Origin: Methylobacterium sp. CB376
Lineage (GTDB): Bacteria; Pseudomonadota; Alphaproteobacteria; Rhizobiales; Beijerinckiaceae
Direction of reading: 5' to 3'
Assembly (NCBI RefSeq): GCF_029714205.1
Contig: NZ_CP121648.1
Span: 6,797,501 to 6,861,500 of the forward strand
DNA length: 64,000 nt
Made by a program: the position numbers and the translations under genes
Notes under the pieces: model-generated
Database searches by the model: none
What the model saw: only the letters and a program-made list of their open reading frames with translations
What the model was told of the DNA's origin: nothing
In this document: piece by piece, positions 55,906 through 64,000 of the stretch
Numbering within the stretch: position 1 is the stretch's first letter
Layout of the letters: each line of letters starts with the position of its first letter

Positions 55906-58869
55906 TCACGCCCGGCGCGCGGCCCCGCGGGACGGCTGCGCCGGGGAGACCTCCTCGGCTTTCAGGCCGTAATACTCCGTGAGCATCGACCCGTACGACA
56001 GGGACGGGTAGGGCCGGCGGCGCGCGTAGAGCTCGGCGAGCGGCAGGTCGAGCAGCCTGTCGTTGACCTCCTGCGGCCGCTCGATCAGCGCGGGATCGAG
56101 CAGCAGCCCCTCCTGGCGGGCCCGCAGGCGCTCGGCCGGAGCTCCGAGATCGAAGACGAGCGGCGGCAGGCCGGCCGCGAGCGCGATGGAGAGCGCGTAG
56201 CAGTAGGTTTCCGGCCAGATCGACGGGATTAGCACGACGTCTGCCCCTTCCGCCTCGAGGAGGTCCATGGCCTCGTCGGGCGAGCGGTAGCGTCCGGTCT
56301 CGGTGACGCCGATCTCCGACAGCCGGTCCGTCATGGAGGTGTAGCCGACGACCGCGTAGCGGATCTGCAGATCCCGCAGCCTGGCGTCGAGCCCCAGGCT
56401 GTGGAGCAGGGCGACTCCCTTGTGCGGCCCGATCGCGCCGACGACCGCCACGCGCAGCACCTCGCCCCGGCGCAGGGCGGGGAGCGGGCGGGGCGTCAGG
56501 GTCTCGGCGTGGGGGCGCAGCGCGATCCGCGCCCCGGGCAGGAGCGGCCCGATCCGGGCGGCGATGTCCCGGGAAGGGGCGAAGACCGCCTCGGCCCCCG
56601 CCACGAAGGCCGCGTAGGCGCTCCGGCGCTCGTCGGGGTCGACGCAATCGGGATCGTCGTGGTCGGCCGCCAAGCAGCCGCGGCAGGTCTCGACCCCGGG
56701 CAGGCCGCAATAGGTGCCGAGCCTCGTCACGAGGTCGTTGCGGTGACAGACGGGCGAGTAGTCGTGGAGCGTCACGTAGCGGCGCGGGAGGGGAGCGAGG
56801 ATCTCCATCAGGCGGCGGGTCGCGCGCCACTCCAGCCCGACCAGGGAATGGACGTGGACGAAGAGCGGCTGCAGCCATCCGAGGAAGCTCTCGAGGGAGG
56901 CCGCGTGCCGCAGCACGTGGATGGCGTCGCAGGAGCAGGTCAGGACGGCGCGGCGGCTCTCGGGCGCGAATTCCACCTTGACCGTGGAGTGCCCCGCCAC
57001 GCGCAGCAGCACGACCGGGACGCCCTCGCCCGCGAGGCGCGCGGCCGCGTCCCGGACGTGGGTCTCGATCCCGCCGCCCCTCTCGTGGGTGACGAACAGG
57101 GCCGCGCGCGGGCCGGCCTGCCGGGCGATGCGGTAGAGATCGAGGCGCATCCGCCCCTCGCGGCCGGGATCCGCCGCGATGAAGCGCTGCACGGCCCCGA
57201 AATAGTCGGGGTGCTTGAGGCTCAGCCGCCGCTCGATGCGCGGCGCGTTGTCGATGTAGGCGGTCGAGAAGGACACGCCGCCCGCGTGGTACACGAAGAC
57301 GTCCTGGACGAGCAGGTTGCGGTAGCCGGCCTGCTTGGCCCGCATGCAGAAGTCGTTCTCCTCGCCGTAGCCGTGCCCGAAGGTCTCCGCGTCGAAGGGA
57401 CCGATCCGCGCGAGCGCCTCGCCGCGGATGTAGAAGCAGAAGCCGACCCCGGTCGGCACCTCGACGGCGCGGCCCGGGTTGCAGGCGCGCGCGCAGGCGT
57501 CGATCTCGGCCGGGCCGATCTCGAGGGCGAGGCGGTTGTCGATGTTGGCCTGCGGGTAGCTGCAGATGGTGGCATTGTTGGAGAGGGGGGTCAGGGTCGC
57601 CGCGTCCGGGTTGGCGCGGGCATGGGCCCGCAGGCGGTCGATCCAGTCGCCGGACGGCACGGCGTCGGAATTGAGCAGGATCACGTCGCGGTCGCCGCTC
57701 GCCGCGATGCCCCGGTTGACCGAGCGCACGAAGCCGAGATTCTCCGCGTTCTCGACGAGGATCAGGAACTTCCTCGCCGCCAGGGCCTGCAGGGCGGCGC
57801 GCAGCTGGGGCTCCGGCCCGCAATCGTCCACCACGACGAGGGCGAAGGACGTGGTTTGGCGGCTCGACAGGACGGCGTGGATCGCCCGCAGGGTTTCGGC
57901 CCGTCCCTTGTAGACCGGGACGATCACGACGACCTCGGCCGCCGCAAGGTCGGCGGCCGGCCGCGCCGCATCCCACTCATCCGCGCGGGGCGCCTCCAGA
58001 GGCGGCCATTCGCCGCAGCCGAAGGGGTTCGGCAGCAACCCCGCCGGCCGCCCCTCCGTCAGGTAGTGGTAGAAGGGGTTCACCGCGTCGCCGAGGTGCG
58101 GGGCCTGCTCCTCCCGATAAAAGCCCGTCCAGAACCACTCGCTGGGATCGCGGCCCTCCTTCCAGCCGAAATCCACGTAGTGCTCGACCGGGTCGATGCC
58201 CGATTGCCGCACATCCGCGTACCGGGTCAGGTAGGAGGCGCGGTCGAATTCCTGCGCGATGGTGCTGAGGACGACGGGGCGGGACACCCGTGCCCTCCCT
58301 CCGCTCGCGCCGCAGGCCAGGGCGGCCTCGAGCGGCTCCGGGTGATCGAGCAGGCCGTAGGTGGACACGAAGTGGTAGAAGGGGCACAGGCCCGTCGCCG
58401 CGATGTGGCGGTGCTTGCCCGCATGCGCGGCCGACGAGAAGCCGGGCGCCGGTTCGTACCCCTCCCGCCATCCGACCGTGAGATAATGCGTGAGGGCGTC
58501 CGCCCCGGCATCGAGGCGCGCCGCGTCCCTGTAGAAGGCCTCGTCGAAATGGTCCCGGACGACGCGGGCCTGGATCGCGACCGCCTCCTCGGCCGAGAAC
58601 GCGACCGCCCGCTGCCGCTCCGCCTCGGGCCGCGCCGCGTAATGGGCGAGCGGGTTGGTCCGCGGCGTCGGGCCGAGATGCTTGTCCTTGTAGAGGAGGG
58701 TCGGGAAGGAGGGCGACGGGTCCCGCCCCTCCTTCCAGCCGAAGGACATGTAGTGCGCGAAGGGATCGGCCCCCGCCACCCCGACATCGGGGTAGCGGAG
58801 CCGATAGAATCGCTCGTCGAAATGCACGCGGACCGACAGTTTTCTCGGCGAGCGCAACCACCTCAGCAT
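55906..58869 (-). CDS. large two-domain glycosyltransferase (GT2 plus GT4) with N-terminal repeats
   Basis: A 987-residue protein from ATG 58869 (a TTG at 58926 would add 19). The N-terminal third has three repeats of the pattern FDxxFYxxxYPDV...HYxxFGWKEGRDPS, seen in cell-surface glycosyltransferases. Residues about 313-560 are a GT2 domain (VVIVPVYKGRAETLRAIHAV, VDDCGP, LNSDAVPSGDWIDRL, GYGEENDFCMRAKQAG). Residues about 610-960 are a GT-B/GT4-like domain (FVTHERGGGIETHV, VAVVGAIGPHKGVALL, SIWPETYCYALSIAL). It probably builds O-antigen or exopolysaccharide. No sugar-nucleotide or export genes are adjacent. Confidence 0.88.
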   Translation of the reverse strand: MLRWLRSPRKLSVRVHFDERFYRLRYPDVGVAGADPFAHYMSFGWKEGRDPSPSFPTLLYKDKHLGPTPRTNPLAHYAARPEAERQRAVAFSAEEAVAIQARVVRDHFDEAFYRDAARLDAGADALTHYLTVGWREGYEPAPGFSSAAHAGKHRHIAATGLCPFYHFVSTYGLLDHPEPLEAALACGASGGRARVSRPVVLSTIAQEFDRASYLTRYADVRQSGIDPVEHYVDFGWKEGRDPSEWFWTGFYREEQAPHLGDAVNPFYHYLTEGRPAGLLPNPFGCGEWPPLEAPRADEWDAARPAADLAAAEVVVIVPVYKGRAETLRAIHAVLSSRQTTSFALVVVDDCGPEPQLRAALQALAARKFLILVENAENLGFVRSVNRGIAASGDRDVILLNSDAVPSGDWIDRLRAHARANPDAATLTPLSNNATICSYPQANIDNRLALEIGPAEIDACARACNPGRAVEVPTGVGFCFYIRGEALARIGPFDAETFGHGYGEENDFCMRAKQAGYRNLLVQDVFVYHAGGVSFSTAYIDNAPRIERRLSLKHPDYFGAVQRFIAADPGREGRMRLDLYRIARQAGPRAALFVTHERGGGIETHVRDAAARLAGEGVPVVLLRVAGHSTVKVEFAPESRRAVLTCSCDAIHVLRHAASLESFLGWLQPLFVHVHSLVGLEWRATRRLMEILAPLPRRYVTLHDYSPVCHRNDLVTRLGTYCGLPGVETCRGCLAADHDDPDCVDPDERRSAYAAFVAGAEAVFAPSRDIAARIGPLLPGARIALRPHAETLTPRPLPALRRGEVLRVAVVGAIGPHKGVALLHSLGLDARLRDLQIRYAVVGYTSMTDRLSEIGVTETGRYRSPDEAMDLLEAEGADVVLIPSIWPETYCYALSIALAAGLPPLVFDLGAPAERLRARQEGLLLDPALIERPQEVNDRLLDLPLAELYARRRPYPSLSYGSMLTEYYGLKAEEVSPAQPSRGAARRA

Positions 58870-58998
58870 CAAATCACGGCCCCGCGGCAAGCGTGTCGAG
58901 TAGACCACCCGCGCGCGGCGATTCAATAGTCATCTCTCGATGGGTAAGCACGCCGAGGCGGTCCGCGCGCGAGGCCCCGGGCGGAGCCTCTCGGGGGG

Positions 58999-59262
58999 TC
59001 AGGAGCGGGCGGCCTGACGCATGGCCGCGACGGCGGTCTCGACGCGGGCGACGCCGTCGGGCGTGAAGGTGATCTCGTCCGCGCTGAGGGACGCGAGGCC
59101 GCGCGCCTCGATCTCGGCGGCCCCGTCCGGGTCGGCCCGGTGGCCGGACCCGTCCCGGCGCACGACCGCCCGGATGGGCTGGCCCGTCGCCAGGTGGTGA
59201 TAGGCGGCGAAGGCGAGGATCGAGAGGGCGCGGTCGGAGAGAGGATCGGTGCTGCTGGCCAT
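58999..59262 (-). CDS. hypothetical protein, 87 residues
   Basis: MASSTDPLSDRALSILAFAA then HHLATGQPIRAVVRRDGSGH, with an acidic, helical C-terminus. It resembles small cytosolic Methylobacterium proteins I cannot name. ATG 59262 with GGTGGAACCGCCG upstream was preferred over a longer start at 59340. It is upstream of the glycosyltransferase on the same strand, 129 bp away. Confidence 0.55.
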   Translation of the reverse strand: MASSTDPLSDRALSILAFAAYHHLATGQPIRAVVRRDGSGHRADPDGAAEIEARGLASLSADEITFTPDGVARVETAVAAMRQAARS

Positions 59263-59490
59263 CGGCGGTTCCACCCGGGATCTGGTCTGAGAGCTCCGGC
59301 CCGGCGTCTCGGGCGAGGCGCCGGCCGGACCCGGCATCAACGCCGCAGCGGCGGCTTCGTGCGCGGTCGCGGGCTGGCGCAGGGTGTCGCGGCCGGACCC
59401 CGGTCAGGCCTGGGCGAACGGACCGCGCCCCCGGGCGTTGCCCCACGCCACCGCCACCGGTGGCGCGAGATGCGGTGGAGGAGACGGCGC

Positions 59491-59781
59491 ATGAGAACGG
59501 CAACGATGGGGGCCGCGGCGGCCCTGGTCGGAACGCTCCTGGTCGGCACGGCGACGCTCGCCGCCGAGGGCTCGGGTCCGGGCGCCTCCGGCGCGGCGCC
59601 CGGCCGGGAGGTCCAGCCGAGCGGGCGCATGCAGGGGCCGCCCAACGCGGCGGGCTTCAACGGCCAGACCGACGCGACCGGCTCGACGCGTCCCGGCGCC
59701 TCGGGCGCGGCGCCCGGCCGGGAGGTCCAGCCGGGCGGCCGGATGCAGGGTCCGCCGAACGCCAACGGCTTCGGGAAGTAG
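59491..59781 (+). CDS. secreted protein made of two near-identical repeats
   Basis: A 96-residue protein: signal peptide (MGAAAALVGTLLVGTATLAA), then two copies of GASGAAPGREVQP-x-GRMQGPPNA-x-GF separated by NGQTDATGSTRP. The repeats (27 residues) are nearly the same at DNA level, suggesting recent duplication. Rich in Gly, Ala and Pro, probably unstructured. Strong ribosome site GGAGGAGACGGCGC. Function unknown. Confidence 0.65.
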   Translation: MRTATMGAAAALVGTLLVGTATLAAEGSGPGASGAAPGREVQPSGRMQGPPNAAGFNGQTDATGSTRPGASGAAPGREVQPGGRMQGPPNANGFGK

Positions 59782-60003
59782 CGCGGCGCCGGAGCGCCGC
59801 TTCAGGCCAGGGTGCGGGTCGCGCCGCCGGCCTCGACCGCTCCGCTCGCCGCGAGGCGCGGCGGAGCGGCGGCCTGGACCTCGCTCAGCGATTCGCGCGG
59901 GCCCTGCGGCCCCTCGGCGGCGGGGAGCCGCCGGGCGGCCGGCAGGGCGCCGGTCCGACCCCGCGCCAGGGCGTCACGATGCGGGGGCGGTCCCGAGGGC
60001 GGC

Positions 60004-60434
60004 TCAGGAGGTGGCGCCGTAGGCATCGCTGCAACAGGCCGGCAGGGGCAGGCCCTCGCTCAGGCGGTCCGCGCAATCGTCCATGCTGCCGGAGGGCGCG
60101 CCGAGGGCGTCGCCGGTCGCGAGCCCGAGGCCCAGGGCGCCGGAGCCGACGGCCCGGCCGCAGCCGCGACGGCGGCCGAAGCCGCCCGCCTGGCCCTCGC
60201 GGCCGTTGAAGCCGCGCCCGACCACGATCCCGCGATTCGCGCCCGCGGCGATGCCGGCCGCGCCGAGGGCGGGTCCCCGAGCGCCGATGCGCGCTCCGCC
60301 CGAGCCGAGCCCGCCGGTGCCGATCCCGGTCCCCGGAACCCGCCGCCGAGACCGGCGCCGTCGCGCGCATCCGCGGCGACGGGGGCGAGCGCGAATGCGG
60401 CGGCCACGGTGCCTGCCAGCCAAGTGTGTTCCAC
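60004..60434 (-). pseudogene. secreted Gly-rich protein with one-base frameshift
   Basis: From GTG 60434 the frame gives MEHTWLAGTVAAAFALAPVA, a signal peptide, and then ARDGAGLGGGFRG. At CCCC 60331-60334 the frame must gain one base to continue as TGIGTGGLGSGGARIGARGP, NGREGQAGGFGRRRGCGRAV and DDCADRLSEGLPLPACCSDA, ending at 60004. The mature part is Gly-rich with several Cys near the end. The ribosome site lies in a 15-bp tandem repeat (GGCTGGAGCGCCCTT, about 60435-60470), so GGAG occurs twice. A sequencing error in the C4 run would make this an intact gene. Confidence 0.5.
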
Positions 60435-60651
60435 CCAAGGGCGCTCCAGCCAAGGGCGCTCCAGCCAAGCGTGATGGGTCGTTCCATCCGCTCCACGTTC
60501 GGTCCGGTGCGTTCGTGGCGGGCCAACGGGCCCGGCCGCCGGACCGTTCACGCGGGGCCGGCGGGCGTCCGCCGCGGCACGCGGGCGCCTCGCGGGATCT
60601 CGGGCCGGGGCCGAGGCTCGCCCCTCCCGGTCTCGGCGACGCCCCGTCCGG

Positions 60652-60960
60652 CTATCGGGGCGCCCGCGGCGCTTGGTCGGGCGTTCCCGCGACGCGCGCC
60701 GGGGCGCCGAGCGCGCCCTGGGCGCGGTCGGCGCGATGCGCGGCCGGCATGACGAAGGTCTGCGGACCGCCCGCCATCACGGCGCGGCGCTGCCCGGTCG
60801 AACTCGCGGACAGCGCCGCGACGTAGATGCAGAGGGCGAGCGCGGCGACGCTCAGCACGCCGCTCACCAGATCGGCCCACGGCTCAAGCCACTTGATGAC
60901 GAGCAGGCCGACGACGAAGACTGGGACCGCGACGAGGGCGAGCACGACGGGCGAGGACAC
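60652..60960 (-). CDS. small membrane protein, two TM helices
   Basis: A 102-residue protein from GTG 60960, which follows CAGGAGACCCAGCCG, a strong ribosome site. Two hydrophobic helices (SSPVVLALVAVPVFVVGLLV and SGVLSVAALALCIYVAALSA) flank a short WLEPWADL loop; the tail is polar and ends PDQAPRAPR. No family recognised. Upstream TTG 60999 is a weaker start. Confidence 0.55.
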   Translation of the reverse strand: MSSPVVLALVAVPVFVVGLLVIKWLEPWADLVSGVLSVAALALCIYVAALSASSTGQRRAVMAGGPQTFVMPAAHRADRAQGALGAPARVAGTPDQAPRAPR

Positions 60961-61071
60961 CGGCTGGGTCTCCTGGACGCAGTTCGGAGACGCGACCAAC
61001 GTTCCGCTCGCCCCGAGGATCCCGGCGCCTCATCCCGGCCGGGGCCCGGACCCGCCCGCAGCGCCGTCTGA

Positions 61072-61190
61072 TCCGACATCCGACGGATTGCGTCGCCATC
61101 TCCCATTTCGGCAATGCGGATGTCGGCGTCGCTCAGGCGCCGCGCGGGCGTGTCATCCGCTGTCCGGACGTGATCGTCCGGACAGCGGAT
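61072..61190 (-). repeat. family A repeat, copy 7 (complete)
   Basis: Reverse orientation: ATCCGACATCCGACGGATTG, CCATCTCCCATTTCGGCAAT, core GCTCAGGCGCCGCGCGGGCG, then the complete hairpin CCGCTGTCCGGACGTGATCG-TCCGGACAGCGG. This is the best example of the A hairpin together with the full core and distal part. Confidence 0.9.
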
Positions 61191-61291
61191 GGGGAATAGA
61201 ATCCTTCAACCGATTGCGCGCATGATCGGCGGACCGGGCGCCCCGGGCCAGGGCGCCGGTTGCCCACGTCGAGCCGCCATGGGAGAGGTCG

Positions 61292-61456
61292 GTGCCGGAT
61301 CCAGAAGACCAGCGCGAGGAGCCATCCAAGGATGCCGGGGCTGGCGCGTCGGGCGGGGGACCCGCCCCGGAGGCGGGGGACCGCGATGCGCTCCCCGACC
61401 GCGATCTGGACGCCGTGTCCGGCGGGACCGGCCCCAAGAGGCCGCATGCCGGGTGA
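61292..61456 (+). CDS. 54-residue peptide with double-glycine motif
   Basis: GTG 61292 follows GGGAGAGGTCG, a very strong ribosome site. The product starts VPDPEDQREEPSKDAG and contains ALPDRDLDAVSGGTGPK. The pattern L-x-x-x-x-LDAVSGG is like the leader end of peptides cleaved by C39-type transporters or of small proteins with a GG processing motif. No peptidase-transporter is nearby. It is too short for routine gene finding. The secreted protein at 61520 starts 63 bp later. Confidence 0.5.
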   Translation: MPDPEDQREEPSKDAGAGASGGGPAPEAGDRDALPDRDLDAVSGGTGPKRPHAG

Positions 61457-61519
61457 CCCGAGCGCCGCGACGGTGCCCGCGCCGTCCCGGCGGCCTCCCT
61501 CGCGTTCGGGGCGCTCGGC

Positions 61520-61882
61520 GTGATCCGCGCGACCCTGTCCGCCACGGTCCTGCTCGCGCTCGCCGCCTCGCCGGCTTTCTGCGTCGCGACGATCGACGGC
61601 GAGTGCCTGATCCAGGTGAACGGCCGCACCGTCAAGGACGGCTTCTGCCGCATGATCGTGTTTCCGGGCGGCTCGTTCCAGACCGGGGCCGAGCAGCCCG
61701 GCGAGGCCTTCGCCATCGTCAGCATCGACGGTCGGACCGGGCGGGCCGAGGCCTTCTGGAACGGTGTCGAGCGCGCCTCGCACGCCCACGACCCGCTGGG
61801 CAACGTGGTGCGCCAGGGCGGCTGCTGGGTCAACGACCGCGCCCGCGTCTGCGCGTGGCGGCCCGGAACGCGACCGCGCTGA
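61520..61882 (+). CDS. small secreted hypothetical protein
   Basis: A 120-residue protein from GTG 61520: signal peptide TLSATVLLALAASPAFCVAT, mature domain with four or five Cys (DGECLIQVNG, DGFCRMIVF, QGGCWVNDRARVCAWRP), likely disulfide-bonded. EAFAIVSIDGRTGRAEAFWN suggests a small beta fold. Function unknown. It is possibly co-transcribed with the double-glycine peptide gene. Confidence 0.65.
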   Translation: MIRATLSATVLLALAASPAFCVATIDGECLIQVNGRTVKDGFCRMIVFPGGSFQTGAEQPGEAFAIVSIDGRTGRAEAFWNGVERASHAHDPLGNVVRQGGCWVNDRARVCAWRPGTRPR

Positions 61883-62307
61883 GGGGCGTCACCGGTGCGG
61901 GCCGCGGGCGCGCCGCCCCGCCGGCGGGCCGGCTCGCAGGCGATCACGACGAGAGCAGCGCCCGATCACGCTGTACTCGGACGCTGCTCTCGGTCGTTGA
62001 TGGTGCCGCATCGTCTGCGAGGAACCGGCATCCGCGTCGTCGGACGATGCGCCAGCCCCTCGGCCGCGCGGGGCGCGCGGCCCCCTCGGACGGTTGCCGC
62101 CGCGACGCCGCGCGCCGGGCATGTCACGTCTCGAGCCTTCGTCGCGCAATGCAGGCTCTGTTCGCTCGCCTGAGCATTCTCGGATCTGCCTCACGCAAAT
62201 AGATTATGTCGGTTTGTCGCAGATCCGGGCCATCCCCGTTCCTGGCCTCGATGCACTATCAATCTCATCTGGTTTGACATAACTAGTCAAGCTCAGGGGA
62301 GAGACCG
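61883..62307. other. intergenic region before the RTX gene
   Basis: No supported gene. The second half is clearly less GC-rich (ACGCAAATAGATTATGTCGG at 62194-62213; TTGACA at 62274-62279) and probably contains the promoter of the RTX gene, though no good -10 follows the TTGACA. Confidence 0.4.
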
Positions 62308-63269
62308 ATGTCCGTCAGCTACGATTCCGCAACGAATACATATACTGTGGTCGACGACGCCCAAAATGTGCCCGACGCAACCCTTACAAGTATGATCTGT
62401 CCGGAACGACCGTCCCGGTCAATTTCCAGTTTCAGAGCTCGACTGGCAACGATTCGCTGTACGGCAGCACCGGTGCGGATACCATCTTGAGCGGATCCGG
62501 CAACGACCAGATCGCGGGCGGCTACGGTAACGACCTGATCGACGGCGGCGGCGGTGACGACGTCATCGCGAGCGGGGGCAATGCCGATCTCGCGACCGGC
62601 CGCGACACCGTCTACGGCGGCGGCGGAAGCGACGTCATCTACTGGGCCTACGACACCACCGGTTCCCTGCTCTACGGCGACGCGGGCGACGGAGCGGCCG
62701 ACGGCGGCAACGACACGATCACCGGCGGCTCGGGCAACGACACGATCTTCGGGGAGGGCGGCGACAACTACATCCGCGGCGGCAAGGGGAACGACGCGAT
62801 CGACGGCGGATCGGGCAATGACACGATCCGTGGGAGCGGCGGCGAGGGGATGGACACGGTTCACGGCGGCAGCGGGAACGACCTGATCACCTACACCACC
62901 GACGCGTCGTCCGTTCGGCTCTTCGGTGATGCCGGGGACGACTCGATCGCCGGCGGCTACGGCGCCGACACTCTGATCGGCGGCGTCGGGAACGACACCC
63001 TGTCGGGTGGGCTCGGTGCCGATTCCTTCGTGTTCGGTGCCAACGACGGCACCGACGTGGTCCGGGACTTCTCCGTCGGCCAGGGCGACAAGATCGCGCT
63101 GATCGCCGGGACCACGGCCGAGAAATCCAGAGCCTCTGACGGATTTCTGCAGCTGAATTTCTACGACAGCGGCCATGTTCTCGGCGGCTCGGTCGAGCTG
63201 TACGGCGTGTCGTACAATACGAACCTGAACAATGTTCTCGTTCAGGCACCGAGCTCGATGACCGCCTGA
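62308..63269 (+). pseudogene. RTX-type calcium-binding repeat protein, one-base frameshift near the N-terminus
   Basis: ATG 62308 (after CAGGGGAGAGACCG) encodes MSVSYDSATNTYTVVDDAQN and VPDATL. At CCCTT 62381-62385 one base is missing; with it the frame would run on as YKYDLSGTTVPVNFQFQSST, then a series of GGxGxDxIxGG RTX nonapeptides (about 62480-63010), and end with a C-terminal secretion-type domain (GADSFVFGANDGTDVVRDFS). Such proteins leave by type I secretion and fold with calcium. No secretion genes are nearby. From an internal start at about 62487 the repeats could still be made. Confidence 0.75.
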
Positions 63270-63420
63270 GCGCTCTCGGCCACGCGCACGGCGCCCGGGC
63301 GGTGGCGTGCGCGTGCGGGGGCGGGCCGCTGCGCCGCGGCTCGATGGATCATCCCCCCTGCGTGCCGGCCCGGCCCGGGCGGTCGACGGCGCGCCGCGCC
63401 CCCGCCCAGGACCCGGCACA

Positions 63421-63636
63421 TCACCGCGTGGGCGCCGGGAAGTGCGGATCGTACCTGACCTCGGGCTCACCCTGCGGCGTCGCCTCGGCCCGATCCGGAT
63501 CGGCCGCGCGATCGCGGCGCGGCGCGCGAGGAAAGTACGGATCGAACGGCACGACCCTCGGGCGGCGCGGGGCTGCCTCGGGCGCTTGTGGTCGAACGGG
63601 TTGGGTCGGCCACTGAGTCACGTGGACCTCCTCCAT
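63421..63636 (-). CDS. hypothetical Pro/Arg-rich protein, 71 residues
   Basis: MEEVHVTQWPTQPVRPQAPE, with two related segments VPFDPYFPRAP and VRYDPHFPAPT at the middle and end. Rich in Pro and Arg, no signal peptide. The internal similarity of the two DPYFP/DPHFP segments supports a real protein, but the ribosome site is weak and alternative starts exist. Confidence 0.4.
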   Translation of the reverse strand: MEEVHVTQWPTQPVRPQAPEAAPRRPRVVPFDPYFPRAPRRDRAADPDRAEATPQGEPEVRYDPHFPAPTR

Positions 63637-63713
63637 CCTGGGCAGCACCTCGCATCGATCGGTGCTGACGGGGCGACCCTACTCGGACGCCGAAGGAGAC
63701 GATCTGCAATTCG

Positions 63714-63923
63714 TCAACGAATCGTGAAAAAACCGGGTGCTGCGAGGTCGAGCTTCCTGTCTCCGACAGTCAGCGACTTCCCGGGACTGAGATCGTTCAG
63801 ACCGGCTTCAATGAGCGCGCCGAGATTTTCGTCCGCGTCATGCTGCTTCGTGAACAGATCTTCGATTGAGAGCTCGGCTGGAGCGCCGACGGTCGAAGTG
63901 GAATGACCATATTTGCAGCACAT
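63714..63923 (-). CDS. hypothetical protein, 69 residues
   Basis: From ATG 63923: MCCKYGHSTSTVGAPAELSI, then EDLFTKQHDADENLGALIEA and a C-terminal DRKLDLAAPGFFTIR. GC content is clearly lower than the rest of the window, suggesting transferred DNA at this edge. No family recognised; the start is uncertain (the frame stays open to 63959). Confidence 0.4.
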   Translation of the reverse strand: MCCKYGHSTSTVGAPAELSIEDLFTKQHDADENLGALIEAGLNDLSPGKSLTVGDRKLDLAAPGFFTIR

Positions 63924-64000
63924 GACGGAGTTCTGTGCACCTGGACATCCCACGAGCAAGAGAATTGATCTGTCTCATGTTCAGGGATGCGTCCATGTAC

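Noticed and set aside
58874..58933. 19-codon ORF (ATG 58933, MTIESPRAGGLLDTLAAGP) ending just before the glycosyltransferase ATG
   Set aside because: It could be a leader peptide, but there is no attenuator-like structure or regulatory codon pattern; too little evidence.
59802..60026. 74-residue minus-strand open frame between the repeat protein and the Gly-rich gene
   Set aside because: Pro/Ala/Arg-rich without motif or good ribosome site; it overlaps the end of the better-supported 60004 gene.

Overview
The window is very GC-rich (well above 70% by eye) with alphaproteobacterial gene content and order: mutM, ubiE, ubiB and coaBC in a row; a DUF177-plsX-fabH-ihfA-merR block; a DUF1476 F1-ATPase inhibitor; HWE-type histidine kinase and NepR-like signalling; and sigma-EcfG-type promoter matches. 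Together with the dispersed palindromic repeats this suggests Methylobacterium or a close relative (inference; no marker gene such as rRNA is present).

Layout. 0-4.4 kb: LysR regulator and a complete D-glucarate catabolic operon (gudD, garL, garR). 4.5-12 kb: a signalling cluster holding a broken FATGUY-type single-domain response regulator, a Crp/Fnr regulator, a stand-alone CheB, a CheB-CheR-PAS-HWE kinase split by a one-base frameshift, a receiver protein with an N-terminal NepR-like segment, and beside it a GGAAC-N17-GTT promoter that seems to drive an undescribed small RNA ending in a clear terminator. 12-18 kb: MoxR ATPase, SixA phosphatase, a hypothetical protein, ycjX-ycjF and a higBA toxin-antitoxin pair. 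18.5-22 kb: pobA with its divergent AraC-type regulator and a Tat-exported aldo/keto reductase. 22-31 kb: trmL, an ABC exporter, bamE, a cytochrome bc1 assembly chaperone, the DUF177-plsX-fabH-ihfA-merR block, and small hypotheticals. 31.2-36.5 kb: the prkA-yeaH-spoVR stress operon behind a perfect GGAAC-N16-CGTT sequence, consistent with control by the general stress sigma factor.

36.6-46 kb: DUF1476 protein, a polyhydroxybutyrate-depolymerase-family esterase with a ribbon-helix-helix regulator, lactate permease, GST, a lower-GC SDR/LysR pair, and a HerA/DUF87-type ATPase. 46-54 kb: coaBC, an orphan LivK-type binding protein, ubiB, ubiE, a hypothetical, mutM and a second small RNA resembling the suhB/mmgR family. 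54-64 kb: accessory DNA with a gene interrupted by a 17-bp tandem repeat, a DUF502 membrane protein, a very large two-domain glycosyltransferase, small secreted proteins, a double-glycine peptide and a frameshifted RTX-repeat protein.

Two families of intergenic palindromic repeats (seven full copies plus one lone palindrome of the first, three of the second) sit between transcription units. Five genes carry frame disruptions. Three are single-base losses in short homopolymers and could be sequencing errors; the other two (a deletion of about 23 nt and a 2 x 17-bp repeat) cannot be explained that way.
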